Positions 42,428 to 52,985 of a stretch of 57,028 nt of DNA are shown in pieces. Source of the stretch: Actinacidiphila oryziradicis (GTDB taxonomy: Bacteria; Actinomycetota; Actinomycetes; Streptomycetales; Streptomycetaceae); contig NZ_SUMC01000054.1 in the NCBI RefSeq assembly GCF_005047355.1, forward strand, positions 1-57,028, in the 5' to 3' direction. A program made the position numbers and the translations under genes. The notes beneath the pieces are model-generated. The model searched no databases. It was not told where the DNA came from and was given only the letters and a program-made list of their open reading frames with translations. Each line of letters begins with the position of its first letter. Positions within the stretch are counted from its first letter, which is position 1.

Positions 42428-43246
42428 TCAGCCCGCCTGCGGGTCGCCCGGGGTGAATTCAAGCCGTACGACCTGGCCGGCGTCGCCCGCCGCGCCGAGG
42501 TCCTTGCCATTGACGAAGAGGCTGACCGCGCCGGCGTTGCCGACCACGAGCCGCATCCTCTTCCCGTCGGTGAAGGACTTGGAGGCGCCCTGTGCGAGCA
42601 CGCCCTGGTAGACCTGCCGGCCGTTGCCGTCGATGGCCTGGATCCAGCTCTTGCCGCCGTCGGCGGTGAGCTTGACGGTGACCTTGTCGCCCGGGGCCGC
42701 GGCAATCGCGCTGTCCGACTGGACGGGCGTGGGAGTGGTGGTCTTCGGATGACTGGGTGCGGTGCTCGATGCGCTGGCCGATGGCTTGCCGGCGACCGTC
42801 TGGGTGGAGCCGCTGCCGCCGCCGCCGCTGAAGAGTGTGAAGCCTGCGAAGCCGACGACCGCGACGATCGCCGCGATCATGACCCCGGTCCAGTTGGCCC
42901 GGCGCGGCTCGGAGCGGATCCTCTCGGCGTCGTAGACGGGCGCCACGAGGTTCTGGGCGGGGCCGCCGCCGTGCTCGGCGACGAACTGCTCGATAAGCGG
43001 CTGGGGATCGATGCCGACCGCGCGTGCGAGGTTGCGGATGTGGCCACGGGCGTAGACGTCGCCGCCGCAGCGGGAGAAGTCGTCCTGCTCGATCGCGTGC
43101 ACGATGGGAGGGCGCACCCGGGTGGCGGTGCTGACTTCCTCAACGGTCAGTCCGGCGTCGAGACGGGCCTGGGAGAGCGCACGGCCAACGGACGGACGGT
43201 CGTCCGATGGCGGAGTGGGTGGAGAGGGCGAGTTGCCGATGGACAC
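42428..43246 (-). CDS. RodZ-like helix-turn-helix membrane protein
   Basis: 272 residues. N-terminal Cro/C1-type helix-turn-helix (SVGRALSQARLDAGLTVEEV, STATRVRPPIVHAIEQDDFS, YARGHIRNLARAVGIDPQPL), one membrane helix (GVMIAAIVAVVGFAGFTLF), a Ser/Thr/Pro-rich linker and an external DUF4115 beta domain (TVKLTADGGKSWIQAIDGNG, GVLAQGASKSFTDGKRMRLV). The layout is that of RodZ, a cell-shape protein linking MreB to the wall machinery. It is the next gene after ftsK on the same strand. Confidence 0.88.
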   Translation of the reverse strand: MSIGNSPSPPTPPSDDRPSVGRALSQARLDAGLTVEEVSTATRVRPPIVHAIEQDDFSRCGGDVYARGHIRNLARAVGIDPQPLIEQFVAEHGGGPAQNLVAPVYDAERIRSEPRRANWTGVMIAAIVAVVGFAGFTLFSGGGGSGSTQTVAGKPSASASSTAPSHPKTTTPTPVQSDSAIAAAPGDKVTVKLTADGGKSWIQAIDGNGRQVYQGVLAQGASKSFTDGKRMRLVVGNAGAVSLFVNGKDLGAAGDAGQVVRLEFTPGDPQAG

Positions 43247-43450
43247 AGGGGCGCCTTTCGAGCGTGCAGCAACCTGCTGGAGATCCAGTCTAGAGGGGGG
43301 AAAAAATCGGGCAAGCGGACGGCCCCTGTTTGTCCGCCATCAGGATTGCCGAACCCCTGGTACATCGCCGGCGTCGCTGACAGTGAAACACGCGCCCTCC
43401 TCCTGCAATAACTTGACGTACGAGCAGGAGAAACGGTTGCCCCCGCCCTC

Positions 43451-46150
43451 TTATGGGTGAGCCTCCCCGCGGATGATGGCAAGCACCCCGTCCATCTCGT
43501 CGGGTTTGACCAACACATCGCGGGCTTTCGACCCCTCGCTCGGGCCGACGATCCCCCGCGATTCCATCAGGTCCATCAGCCTTCCCGCTTTCGCGAATCC
43601 GACACGCAGTTTGCGCTGCAGCATCGAGGTCGAGCCGAACTGGGTGGAGACCACCAGCTCCGCGGCCTGGCACAACAGGTCCAGATCGTCGCCGATCTCC
43701 TCGTCGATCTCCTTCTTGGGGCCGCTGCCGACCGTGACGTCTTCCCGATAGGTCGGCCTGAGCTGGTCCTTGCAGTGCTGGACGACCCTGGCGACCTCTT
43801 CCTCGGTGACAAAGGCGCCCTGCATACGGATTGGCTTGTTCGCCCCCATGGGCAGAAACAGCCCGTCACCCTTTCCGATGAGCTTCTCGGCGCCCGCCTG
43901 GTCCAGGATGACCCGGCTGTCGGCGAGCGACGAGGTCGCGAAAGAGAGCCGGGACGGCACATTCGCCTTGATCAGACCGGTCACGACATCGACGCTCGGC
44001 CGCTGGGTCGCCAGCACCAGATGGATACCGGCGGCGCGGGCCAGCTGGGTGATCCGGACGATCGAGTCCTCGACGTCACGCGGGGCGACCATCATCAGGT
44101 CGGCCAGTTCGTCCACGATCACCAGCAGATACGGGTACGGAGTCAGCTCGCGCTCACTGCCCTCGGGCGTCTTCGCCTTGCCGGAGCGCACCGCCGCGTT
44201 GAAGTCGTCGATGTGCCGGAAGCCGTAGGCGGCGAGGTCGTCGTAGCGCAGGTCCATCTCACGGACCACCCACTGCAGCGCCTCGGCGGCGCGCTTGGGG
44301 TTGGTGATGATCGGCGTGATGAGGTGCGGAATGCCCTCGTACGCGGTCAGCTCGACGCGCTTGGGGTCGACCAGCACCATCCGCACCTCGTCCGGGGTGG
44401 AACGGGCCATCACGGATGTGATCAGGCCGTTGATGCAGGAGGACTTCCCGGCACCGGTCGCTCCCGCGACGAGCAGGTGCGGCATCTTGGCGAGGTTGGC
44501 CACGACATACCCGCCCTCGACGTCCTTGCCGAAAGCGACGGTCATCGGGTGGTCCTCGCCCGCCGCCGCCGCGGAGCGCAGCACATCGCCGAGCATGACC
44601 ATCTCGCGGTCACTGTTGGGAATCTCGATGCCGACCGCGGACTTGCCCGGGATCGGACTGATGATCCGGATGTCCGGGCTGGCGACCGCGTACGCGATGT
44701 TCTTGGCCAGCGCGGTGATCCGCTCGACCTTCACGGCCTGGCCCAGTTCGACCTCATAGCGGGTGACCGTCGGGCCCCGGGTGAAACCGGTGACGGCGGC
44801 GTCCACCTTGAACTGGGAGAAGACAGATTTCAGCGAGTCGACCACCGCGTCGTTCGCGGCGCTGCGGGTGCGGCCGGGGCCGCCGCGCTCCAGAAGGTCC
44901 AAGGAGGGCAGCGCGTAGGTGATGTCACCGGAGAGCTGGAGCTGCTCGGCACGCGGCGGCAGTGGCGAGCTGGTGGTCTCGGGGACGGCGGTCTGCTTGG
45001 TGAGGTCGGGAACCGCTCCGGCCTTCGGCACCGTTCCGGCCTTGGGGACGGCCCCGGACGGCTCCGCGGCCCCCTTTTCGGCCTCCTCTGCGCGGGCCGC
45101 CGGTACCGGCTTGATCAGATCGGCGACGAGCGGCGACGGCTGCACCCCGTAGAGCACCGGGTCCAGCGACGCGGCCGCCGCGGCGGCGAAATCGACGGCG
45201 CCCGGACCGCCACTCGGCGTGAGGTCCGGCAGCGGCTTCTCGCCACGGCCGGTCCGGCCACGGCGGCGCGGCTGCGCCCCGTCCTCGGGCACCCTCCGTA
45301 CGGGCGAGTCCTCGGAACCGGATTCGTAACCCGCCTCGTAATCGGCGTAGTCCTCCTCCAGCAGGTCGGCTATCGGCACGGCGCCATCCGGCTCGGGCTG
45401 CGCGTAGACCCCGAGCCTGGTGCCGAGCTGGCGCACCCGCTGCGGGATGGCGTTGACCGGGGTGGCGGTGACCACAAGGAGCCCGAAGACGGTCACGAGC
45501 AGCAGCAGCGGCACCGCCAGCGCGGGGCCGACGATGAACTCCAGCGGCGAGGAGACCGCCCAGCCGATCCAGCCGCCCGCGTTGCCGATCGCCTCCGCGC
45601 CCTGGCCCCGGCCCGGCGAACCGCAGCCCATGTGGACCAGCCCGAGCACGCCGATGACCAGCGCGCTCAGGCCGATCACGATGCGCCCGTTCGCCTCGGA
45701 CTGCTGCGGATGCCGCATCAGCCGGGCCGACATCACCGCCAGCGGTATCGGCACCAGCAGGTCCAGCCGGCCGAAAGCACCGGTGACCAGCATCTGGACG
45801 AGATCGCCGACCGGGCCCTTGAGATTGGACCAGGTGCCAGCGGCGACGACCAGCGACAGACCCAGCAGCAGCAGCGCCACGCCGTCCTTGCGGTGCGCGG
45901 GATCGAGCCCGCGGGCACCGCGCCCCACGCCGCGAAAGAGCGCGCCGGTGGCGTGCGCGAGGCCGAGCCAGAAGGCGCGCACCATGCGGTAGACACCCCC
46001 GGTCGGCGAAGGGGCGGGCCTGGGCGTCACTTTCGGGGCCGCCGCCTTCTTGGCGGGGGGCTTCCTGGCTGCGGTCTTCTTCGCCGCGGTTTTCTTGGCC
46101 GCAGGCTTGGCGGCAGCCTTCTTGGCGGTGCCGGACGTACGTGAGGCCAT
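43451..46150 (-). CDS. ftsK: DNA translocase FtsK/SpoIIIE
   Basis: ATG at 46150; 899 residues. The first about 45 residues are an Ala/Lys/Pro tail (KKAAAKPAAKKTAAKKTAAR), followed by about four membrane helices, a low-complexity linker, and the motor: Walker A LLVAGATGAGKSSCINGLI (Lys at about 569), Walker B YPYLLVIVDELADLMMVA, LVLATQRPSVDVVTGLIKAN, and the DNA-reading gamma domain (VVSTQFGSTSMLQRKLRVGF, AKAGRLMDLMESRGIVGPSE). It moves chromosomes into closing septa, in Streptomyces during sporulation. Downstream of osaAB in conserved order. Confidence 0.96.
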   Translation of the reverse strand: MASRTSGTAKKAAAKPAAKKTAAKKTAARKPPAKKAAAPKVTPRPAPSPTGGVYRMVRAFWLGLAHATGALFRGVGRGARGLDPAHRKDGVALLLLGLSLVVAAGTWSNLKGPVGDLVQMLVTGAFGRLDLLVPIPLAVMSARLMRHPQQSEANGRIVIGLSALVIGVLGLVHMGCGSPGRGQGAEAIGNAGGWIGWAVSSPLEFIVGPALAVPLLLLVTVFGLLVVTATPVNAIPQRVRQLGTRLGVYAQPEPDGAVPIADLLEEDYADYEAGYESGSEDSPVRRVPEDGAQPRRRGRTGRGEKPLPDLTPSGGPGAVDFAAAAAASLDPVLYGVQPSPLVADLIKPVPAARAEEAEKGAAEPSGAVPKAGTVPKAGAVPDLTKQTAVPETTSSPLPPRAEQLQLSGDITYALPSLDLLERGGPGRTRSAANDAVVDSLKSVFSQFKVDAAVTGFTRGPTVTRYEVELGQAVKVERITALAKNIAYAVASPDIRIISPIPGKSAVGIEIPNSDREMVMLGDVLRSAAAAGEDHPMTVAFGKDVEGGYVVANLAKMPHLLVAGATGAGKSSCINGLITSVMARSTPDEVRMVLVDPKRVELTAYEGIPHLITPIITNPKRAAEALQWVVREMDLRYDDLAAYGFRHIDDFNAAVRSGKAKTPEGSERELTPYPYLLVIVDELADLMMVAPRDVEDSIVRITQLARAAGIHLVLATQRPSVDVVTGLIKANVPSRLSFATSSLADSRVILDQAGAEKLIGKGDGLFLPMGANKPIRMQGAFVTEEEVARVVQHCKDQLRPTYREDVTVGSGPKKEIDEEIGDDLDLLCQAAELVVSTQFGSTSMLQRKLRVGFAKAGRLMDLMESRGIVGPSEGSKARDVLVKPDEMDGVLAIIRGEAHP

Positions 46151-46264
46151 GGCTTTGAGATTACCGGGCAAAGGCGGATGGGACACGCGTGCCCACCGAT
46201 ACCCCCGTTCGTGTCGCGCCCCCGGTGAACCAAGGGTGACAAGGCGTCAACGCGACCGCGCGAC

Positions 46265-46945
46265 TCAGTCCCGCGAGGGAATCGCGGATCCGTCCGTCCC
46301 GGTGCCCGGCTCCAGCGCGTCCAACGCCCGCCGCAAGCCCGTGAGCTTGCGCTCCAGGTGCGCGGCGGTCGCCACAGCCGCGGCGTCCGCTGACTCGCCC
46401 AGCTGTTTGGAGAGCGCCTCCGCCTGCTCCTCGACAGCGGCGAGACGAGCTGACAACTCCGCCAGCAACCCGACCGGCTCCCTGCCACCACCAAGGCTGG
46501 GCCCGCCGCCCTGCTCCAGCTGCAACCGCAGCAGAACGGCCTGCTCGCGCAGCTGGCAGTTCTTCATGTAGAGCTCTACGAAAACGGAGACCTTCGCCCG
46601 CAGCACCCACGGATCGAACGGCTTGGAGATGTAGTCCACCGCACCGGCCGCATACCCACGGAAGGTGTGGTGCGGGCCGTGGTTGATGGCCGTCAAAAAG
46701 ATGATCGGGATGTCCCGCGTCCGTTCGCGACGCTTGATGTGCGCCGCGGTCTCGAAACCGTCCATGCCCGGCATCTGGACATCGAGCAGGATCACCGCGA
46801 AGTCGTCGGTCAGCAGCGCCTTGAGCGCTTCCTCCCCGGACGATGCCCGCACCAGGGTCTGATCGAGCGCGGAGAGAATGGCCTCCAGCGCCAGCAGATT
46901 CTCCGGCCGGTCATCGACCAGGAGGATCTTGGCCTTCTGAATCAT
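46265..46945 (-). CDS. osaB: Response regulator OsaB
   Basis: ATG at 46945 behind GGAGGGCGGG; 226 residues. Receiver domain with Asp55 in VILLDVQMPGMDGFETAAHI and the switch Lys in GAVDYISKPFDPWVLRAKVS. The C-terminal half is a coiled coil with no DNA-binding domain (LLAELSARLAAVEEQAEALS). In S. coelicolor osaB (between ftsK and osaA) is needed for growth in high osmolarity and for development. Here the hybrid kinase OsaA lies upstream on the same strand, 305 bases away, so they may have separate promoters. Confidence 0.9.
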   Translation of the reverse strand: MIQKAKILLVDDRPENLLALEAILSALDQTLVRASSGEEALKALLTDDFAVILLDVQMPGMDGFETAAHIKRRERTRDIPIIFLTAINHGPHHTFRGYAAGAVDYISKPFDPWVLRAKVSVFVELYMKNCQLREQAVLLRLQLEQGGGPSLGGGREPVGLLAELSARLAAVEEQAEALSKQLGESADAAAVATAAHLERKLTGLRRALDALEPGTGTDGSAIPSRD

Positions 46946-47250
46946 GGCCCGCCCTCCTCGTCCCGGCGCTGCACCGGGCGCCGCCCCCAGGGACGACTTC
47001 TGTACGCCGCCCGTCCTTGTGCCGGTCATGGTAGCCGCACCCCGCTGTCCGCCACACCCAGTCACCGTCATGTCACTGTGCACGTAGCAGAAACGCGTAC
47101 AAGGACCAGAAGGTTCCCACGATCGCACACCCTCACACCTCTTTGACGCACCGGGCTACGAACCAAGCGCGAACCGGGTTGCACAGAGCCGCACATGGGG
47201 CCGCCCACCGAGCAGTGCGAACGGGGCGCCGGCCGCCGCGGCCACCCCGG
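46946..47250. other. osaA-osaB intergenic region
   Basis: 305 bases with no protein-like frame and no clear terminator. It probably carries the osaB promoter; no consensus was strong enough to mark. Confidence 0.4.
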
Positions 47251-50200
47251 TCAACGCGCCGTCATCCACTGCTCCATCACCTGGAGAAGGTGGTCCGTGT
47301 CCACCGGCTTGGCGACATAGTCGGACGCCCCGGACTCCAGGCTCTTTTCCCGGTCACCCTTCATTGCCTTCGCGGTGAGCGCGATGATCGGCAGGCCGGC
47401 GAACTGAGGCATCCGACGAATCGCGGTAGTTGTGGCATAACCGTCCATCTCGGGCATCATTACGTCCATCAGGACGACTTGCACATCGTCGTGCTGCTCC
47501 AGGACCTCGATCCCCTCCCGGCCGTTCTCCGCGTAGAGCACCGTCAAGCCGTGCTGCTCAAGCACACTCGTAAGGGCGAAGACATTACGGATGTCGTCAT
47601 CGACGATCAGCACCTTCTCGCCGCTGAAACCGCCCGTGAAGCCGGATTGCGTCCCGCTGGACGCCTCCTCCTCCGCCCACTGGTCGCCGGGCAGCGCCGG
47701 CGCGTGACGCCCGGGCAGCTCGTGGCGCTCCACGGGCGTGACGGAACGGCGGCGCAGCCGGGCCAGGCTGCTGCCCGCGCTACGGACCCTGGGCGCGGAT
47801 CCGGCAAGCTCACCGATGCCCTCGACCGCGACCAACTGCGAGTAGCCGGAGAGCGGCAGCTCGCTGTTACTGAGCGGCAGGTACAGAGTGAAGGTCGAAC
47901 CGCGGCCCGGCTGGCTGTCGGCGTAGATCTCGCCGCCGAGCAGCCGGGCGATCTCCCGGCTGATGGACAGGCCCAGGCCCGTACCGCCGTACTTGCGGCT
48001 GGTGGTGCCGTCCGCCTGCTTGAACGCCTCGAAGATCACCCGCATCTTGCTCGCGGCGATGCCGATCCCGGTGTCCGTCACCGAGAACGCGATCAGCGGC
48101 TGGTCCGCATCGCGCAGGGAACCCGACTCCAGCAGCTGCTCGCGGATCTCCTGCGGAGCCTCAGGACCGGCCGGTCGGATGACCAGCTCCACAGAGCCGC
48201 TGCCGGTGAACTTCACCGCGTTGGAGAGCAGATTGCGCAGCACCTGGAGCAACCGCTGCTCGTCGGTGTGCAGGGTGACCGGGAGCTCCGGGGAGACCCG
48301 TACCGAGAAGTCCAGGCCCTTCTCGGCGGTCAGCGGCCGGAAGGTGGCCTCGACATAGTCGACGAGCTGGACCAGCGCGATCCGGGTCGGACTGACATCC
48401 ATCTTGCCCGCCTCGACCTTCGACAGGTCCAGAATGTCGTTGATCAGCTGGAGCAGGTCGGAACCCGCGCCATGGATCGTCTCGGCGAACTCCACCTGCT
48501 TCGGTGACAGATTGGTGTCCGCGTTGTCGGCCAGCAACTTGGCGAGGATGAGCAACGAGTTGAGCGGAGTGCGCAGCTCATGCGACATGTTGGCCAGGAA
48601 TTCGGACTTGTAGCGCATGGAGACCGCGAGCTGCTCCGCGCGCTCCTCCAGGACCTGCCGGGCATCCTCGATCTCGGTGTTCTTCACCTCGATGTCGCGG
48701 TTCTGCTCGGCGAGCAGCTTCGCCTTCTCCTCCAGCTCGGCATTGGACAGCTGGAGCGCCCGCTGCCGGTTCTCCAGCTCCTCCGTCTGCTCTCTGAGCT
48801 GCTCGGTCAGCTCCTGGGACTGCTCAAGCAGCCCCTCGGTCTTGGTGTTGACGCTGATGGTGTTGACGCTGATCGCGATCATGTCCGTGATCTGGCTGAG
48901 GAAGTCCTTCTGGATCTGGGTGAACGGCAGGAAGGAGGCCAGCTCGATCACCCCGAGCACCCGGTCCTCGAAGAGCACCGGCAGGACGATGACATGCGCC
49001 GCCGGCGCCTCACCGAGCCCCGAGGAAATCTTGAGGTAGCCGGACGGGACGTGCTCCATCAGGATCGTGCGCTTCTCCACCGCCGCCTGGCCGATGAGGC
49101 CCTCGCCCAGCTCGAAGGAGGTGGGCATGGTGCGTTTGGAGAAGCCGTACGAGCCGATCAGCCGCAGCTCGTCGGCGCCGCTCTCGGCCTCCTCGGAGAG
49201 AAAGAACACACCGTGCTGGGCCGAGACGACCGGGGTGAGCTCGCTCATGATGAGCGCGGCCACATCGTTGAGGTCGCGACGGCCCTGCATGAGACCGGAG
49301 ATACGGGCCAGGTTGCCCTTGAGCCAGTCCTGCTCCTTGTTGGCGAGCGTGGTCTCGCGCAGCCGCACGATCATGGTGTTGATGTAGTCCTGGAGCTCCA
49401 GGATCTCTCCGGCCGCGTCGACATCGGTGCGGATGTTGAGATCGCCACGGGTCACCGCGGTGGCGACCTGGGCGATGTTCCGCACCTGCCGGGTGAGGTT
49501 ATTGGCCATCAGGTTCACCGATTCGGTGAGGTCCTTCCAGATGCCCGACACATCCGGCACGCGGGCCTGCCCACCCAGCTGGCCCTCGGTGCCCACCTCG
49601 CGGGCCACCCGGGTGACCTCGTCACCGAAGGCCGACAGCTGGCCGACCATGGTGTTGATAGTGGTCTTGAGTTCCAGGATCTCGCCGCGCGCGTCCACAT
49701 CGATCTTCTTGGAGAGGTCGCCGCGCGCGACCGCCGTCGTCACCATCGCGATGTTGCGGACCTGGCCGGTCAGGTTGGAGGCCATGCCGTTCACCGACTC
49801 GGTGAGGTCCTTCCAGGTGCCCGAGACGCCCGGGACGCGAGCCTGACCGCCCAGGATGCCGTCGGTGCCCACCTCGCGGGCGACGCGGGTCACCTCGTCA
49901 CCGAAGGCGGAGAGTGTGTCCACCATGGTGTTGATCGTCTCGGCGAGCTGCGCGACCTCGCCCCGCGCCTCGACGGTGATCTTCTTGGTGAGGTCGCCAT
50001 TGGCCACAGCCGTCGCGACCGAGGAGATGGACCGCACCTGGCCAGTGAGGTTGTTGGCCATCAGATTGACGTTGTCGGTGAGGTCCTTCCAGATACCCGA
50101 CACATCACGCACCCGGGCCTGGCCGCCCAGCTGGCCCTCGGTGCCCACCTCGCGGGCCACCCGCGTCACCTCGTCGGCGAACGCGGACAGCTGGTCCACC

Positions 50201-52644
50201 ATCGTGTTGACGGTGGTGACCAGGGCGAGGATCTCGCCCTTCGCGTCAACAGTGATCTTCTTGGACAGATCGCCCTGGGCGACCGCCGTGGTGACCTCGG
50301 CGATGTTACGGACCTGGCTGGTCAGGTTGTTCGCCATGAAGTTGACGGACTGGGTGAGGTCCTTCCACGTGCCCGAAACGCCCTTGACCTCCGCCTGGCC
50401 ACCCAGCATGCCCTCGGTGCCCACCTCGCGGGCCACCCGTGTCACCTGCTCGGCGAAGGAGGAGAGCTGGTCCACCATCGTGTTGAGGGTGTTCTTGAGC
50501 TCCAGGATCTCGCCACGCGCGTCCACATCGATCTTCTGCGACAGGTCACCGCGCGCCACCGCCGTCGCGACCTGAGCGATATTACGGACCTGAGCGGTCA
50601 GATTCCCCGCCATGCCGTTCACCGAATCAGTCAGATCCCGCCACACACCGGCCACACCGGGCACCTGCGCCTGGCCGCCCAGCCGGCCCTCCGTACCCAC
50701 GTCACGGGCGACCCGCGTCACCTGCTCGGCGAAGCCGGACAGCTGGTCCACCATGGTGTTGATGGTGTTCTTCAGCTCCAGGATCTCGCCACGCGCGTCC
50801 ACATCGATCTTCTGCGACAGGTCGCCCCGCGCGACCGCCGTCGTCACCTGGGCGATCTGCCGTACCTGGGAGGTAAGGTTCCCCGCCATGAAGTTGACGG
50901 AGTCGGTCAGCTCCTTCCAGGTGCCGCTGACCCCCTCCACCCGGGCCTGGCCGCCCAGCCGGCCCTCGGTGCCCACGTCCCGCGCCATCTGGGTCACCTG
51001 GGCAGCGAAGGAGGACAACTGGTCCACCATGCGGTTCACGGTGTTCTTCAGCTCCAGCATCTCGCCGGAGACCTCGACCGTGACCTTCTGCGTCAGATCA
51101 CCATTGGCGACCGCCGTCGTCACCTGCGCGATGTTGCGGACCTGGCCGGTGAGGTTGCGGAACGCCGTGTTGACGGAGTCCGTGAGGTCCTTCCAGGTTC
51201 CGGCCGCGCCGGGCACCTGGGCCTGACCGCCGAGTTCACCCTCGACGCCCACTTCCCGGGCGACCCGGGTCACCTCGGCGCCGAACGCCGACAGCTGGTC
51301 CACCATCGTGTTCACGGTGTTCTTCAGCTCCAGCATCTCGCCGGAGACGTCCACCGTGACCTTCTGCGACAGATCACCGTTGGCGACCGCCGTCGTCACC
51401 TGCGCGATGTCCCGCACTTGGCCGGTGAGATTGCGGAACGCCGTGTTGACGGAGTCCGTGAGCCCCTTCCAGATACCGGCCGCGCCCGGCACCTGCGCCT
51501 GACCGCCGAGCAGTCCCTCCGCGCCGACCTCGCTGGCGACCCGGGTCACCTCGTCGGCGAACGTACGCAGCGTCTCCGTCATCGCGTTGATCGTCTCGGC
51601 AAGCTGGGCGACCTCGCCACGCGCCCCCACCGTGATCTTCTGCGAAAGATCGCCGTTGGCGACCGCCGTCGTCACCTGCGCGATGTCCCGCACCTGGGCC
51701 GTCAGATTGCCGGCCATGATGTTGACCGAGTCCGTAAGATCCTTCCAGACGCCGGCCACGCCCGGCACCTTGGCCTGGCCGCCGAGTTCGCCCTCGGTGC
51801 CCACCTCGCGGGCCACCCGGGTCACCTCGGAGGCGAAGGAGGACAGCTGATCCACCATCGTGTTGACGGTGTTCTTCAGCTCCAGCATCTCGCCGGCCAC
51901 ATGAACCGTGACCTTACGGGACAGATCGCCCTTGGCCACCGCCGTCGTCACCAGCGCGATGTCCCGCACCTGCGCCGTCAGCCGGGACGCCATCGTATTG
52001 ACTGAGTCCGTCAGGTCCTTCCACGAACCCGACATCCCCCGCACCTTGGCCTGTCCGCCAAGCTTTCCCTCGGTGCCCACCTCGCTGGCCACCCGGGTCA
52101 CCTCGTCGGTGAACGCCGACAACTGGTCCACCAGACCGTTGACCGTGCGGCCCACCTTGAGGAACTCCCCGCGCAACGGGTGCCCCGAGCCGTCGGAACC
52201 CTGCGAACGCAGGTCCATCCGCTGCTCCAGGTCGCCCTCGGCAACCGCCGACAGCACCCGCCCGACCTCGGAGACCGGGCGTACCAGATCGTCCAGGAAG
52301 TCGTTGGTGCCCTCGACCGCCGCCGCCCAGGAGCCCTCACAGGCGCCCGTCTCCAGCCGCTCCGTGAGCTTGCCCTCCCGGCCGACCGCCCTCCGCACTC
52401 TGGCGAGTTCGCCGGTCAGATGCTGATTACGGTCCGCGACCTCGTTGAAGACGACGGCGATCTCCGCCATCACCCCGTCACCCGAAGGAGTCAGCCTCTT
52501 GCGGAAATTGCCGTCTCTCATGGAGGACAGCGCTCCCAGCAGTCTGTCCAGGGCAGCCGAGTCCACCTCGACCGTCCCGCTCGTACGGGACCGCGCGTAC
52601 TTGGCCCGCGTGACTGCGCCCCGCGCGGATGCGCCAGACTCCAC
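47251..52644 (-). CDS. osaA: Hybrid histidine kinase OsaA with ten tandem HAMP-type repeats
   Basis: GTG at 52644 behind GGGAGGGAC; 1,797 residues and no membrane helix. Order: a divergent HAMP segment (about 30-180), ten repeats of 92 residues (about 181-1101, each with GTEGxLGGQAxV, WKDLTDSVN and TTAVAxGDLSxK), GAF domain (about 1120-1290), coiled coil, HisKA with His1355 in NMSHELRTPLNSLL, ATPase (LLSNAVKFTGSGSVELV, DTGIGIAASKMRVIFEAFKQ, GGTGLGLSISREIARLLGG) and a receiver with Asp1727 in VLMDVMMPEMDGYATTTAIR. It resembles fungal group III kinases and is OsaA of Streptomyces, an osmosensor. Divergent from osaC. Confidence 0.94.
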   Translation of the reverse strand: MESGASARGAVTRAKYARSRTSGTVEVDSAALDRLLGALSSMRDGNFRKRLTPSGDGVMAEIAVVFNEVADRNQHLTGELARVRRAVGREGKLTERLETGACEGSWAAAVEGTNDFLDDLVRPVSEVGRVLSAVAEGDLEQRMDLRSQGSDGSGHPLRGEFLKVGRTVNGLVDQLSAFTDEVTRVASEVGTEGKLGGQAKVRGMSGSWKDLTDSVNTMASRLTAQVRDIALVTTAVAKGDLSRKVTVHVAGEMLELKNTVNTMVDQLSSFASEVTRVAREVGTEGELGGQAKVPGVAGVWKDLTDSVNIMAGNLTAQVRDIAQVTTAVANGDLSQKITVGARGEVAQLAETINAMTETLRTFADEVTRVASEVGAEGLLGGQAQVPGAAGIWKGLTDSVNTAFRNLTGQVRDIAQVTTAVANGDLSQKVTVDVSGEMLELKNTVNTMVDQLSAFGAEVTRVAREVGVEGELGGQAQVPGAAGTWKDLTDSVNTAFRNLTGQVRNIAQVTTAVANGDLTQKVTVEVSGEMLELKNTVNRMVDQLSSFAAQVTQMARDVGTEGRLGGQARVEGVSGTWKELTDSVNFMAGNLTSQVRQIAQVTTAVARGDLSQKIDVDARGEILELKNTINTMVDQLSGFAEQVTRVARDVGTEGRLGGQAQVPGVAGVWRDLTDSVNGMAGNLTAQVRNIAQVATAVARGDLSQKIDVDARGEILELKNTLNTMVDQLSSFAEQVTRVAREVGTEGMLGGQAEVKGVSGTWKDLTQSVNFMANNLTSQVRNIAEVTTAVAQGDLSKKITVDAKGEILALVTTVNTMVDQLSAFADEVTRVAREVGTEGQLGGQARVRDVSGIWKDLTDNVNLMANNLTGQVRSISSVATAVANGDLTKKITVEARGEVAQLAETINTMVDTLSAFGDEVTRVAREVGTDGILGGQARVPGVSGTWKDLTESVNGMASNLTGQVRNIAMVTTAVARGDLSKKIDVDARGEILELKTTINTMVGQLSAFGDEVTRVAREVGTEGQLGGQARVPDVSGIWKDLTESVNLMANNLTRQVRNIAQVATAVTRGDLNIRTDVDAAGEILELQDYINTMIVRLRETTLANKEQDWLKGNLARISGLMQGRRDLNDVAALIMSELTPVVSAQHGVFFLSEEAESGADELRLIGSYGFSKRTMPTSFELGEGLIGQAAVEKRTILMEHVPSGYLKISSGLGEAPAAHVIVLPVLFEDRVLGVIELASFLPFTQIQKDFLSQITDMIAISVNTISVNTKTEGLLEQSQELTEQLREQTEELENRQRALQLSNAELEEKAKLLAEQNRDIEVKNTEIEDARQVLEERAEQLAVSMRYKSEFLANMSHELRTPLNSLLILAKLLADNADTNLSPKQVEFAETIHGAGSDLLQLINDILDLSKVEAGKMDVSPTRIALVQLVDYVEATFRPLTAEKGLDFSVRVSPELPVTLHTDEQRLLQVLRNLLSNAVKFTGSGSVELVIRPAGPEAPQEIREQLLESGSLRDADQPLIAFSVTDTGIGIAASKMRVIFEAFKQADGTTSRKYGGTGLGLSISREIARLLGGEIYADSQPGRGSTFTLYLPLSNSELPLSGYSQLVAVEGIGELAGSAPRVRSAGSSLARLRRRSVTPVERHELPGRHAPALPGDQWAEEEASSGTQSGFTGGFSGEKVLIVDDDIRNVFALTSVLEQHGLTVLYAENGREGIEVLEQHDDVQVVLMDVMMPEMDGYATTTAIRRMPQFAGLPIIALTAKAMKGDREKSLESGASDYVAKPVDTDHLLQVMEQWMTAR
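49342..52104 (-). repeat. Ten tandem 276-base repeats inside osaA
   Basis: Each unit encodes one 92-residue HAMP-type module. DNA identity between units is high, with many shared runs of tens of bases, so slippage or recombination could change the copy number. Confidence 0.9.
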
Positions 52645-52985
52645 CGTGTCCCTCCCGGAGGGTCGACCGACATGCTCTTGCCTCGCTTAAGGCATGCCCA
52701 GTGTTTCATCACCTCCCACCATCCCGGCAAATACTGGGCCAGTACGCCCCGAACCCCCTTGTCCTGCACGGATACCGCACACTCGTATCCGGGCGTAATC
52801 TTCCGAGGCGTGTCAGTGGACACTGCCGAGTTTGCCGGATGCGGGCTAGGGGCATACGGCACGCCGCGGCAGGGCACGCACTAACCTGGCCTAGCCGTAA
52901 CGCAAGACTCGGGCCTTGGCGCATTGGCTACACCGCCGGGGGGCACAGGTTCCGGGAGAGCACCAAGACACCCACAGGGAGACCA
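52645..52985. other. Divergent osaA-osaC regulatory region
   Basis: About 341 bases between the divergent GTG starts. No gene. It must contain both promoters; no convincing SigB-type -35/-10 pair was found. Confidence 0.5.

Noticed and set aside
43457..46144. 895-codon open frame opposite ftsK
   Set aside because: Antisense shadow of ftsK produced by GC-rich codons; His/Arg/Asp-rich and without domains.
48580..52005. 1,141-codon open frame opposite osaA
   Set aside because: Antisense shadow that repeats only because the HAMP modules repeat.
49342..52104. CRISPR-like regular repeats
   Set aside because: Units are 276 bases, contiguous, in frame and coding; no spacers.
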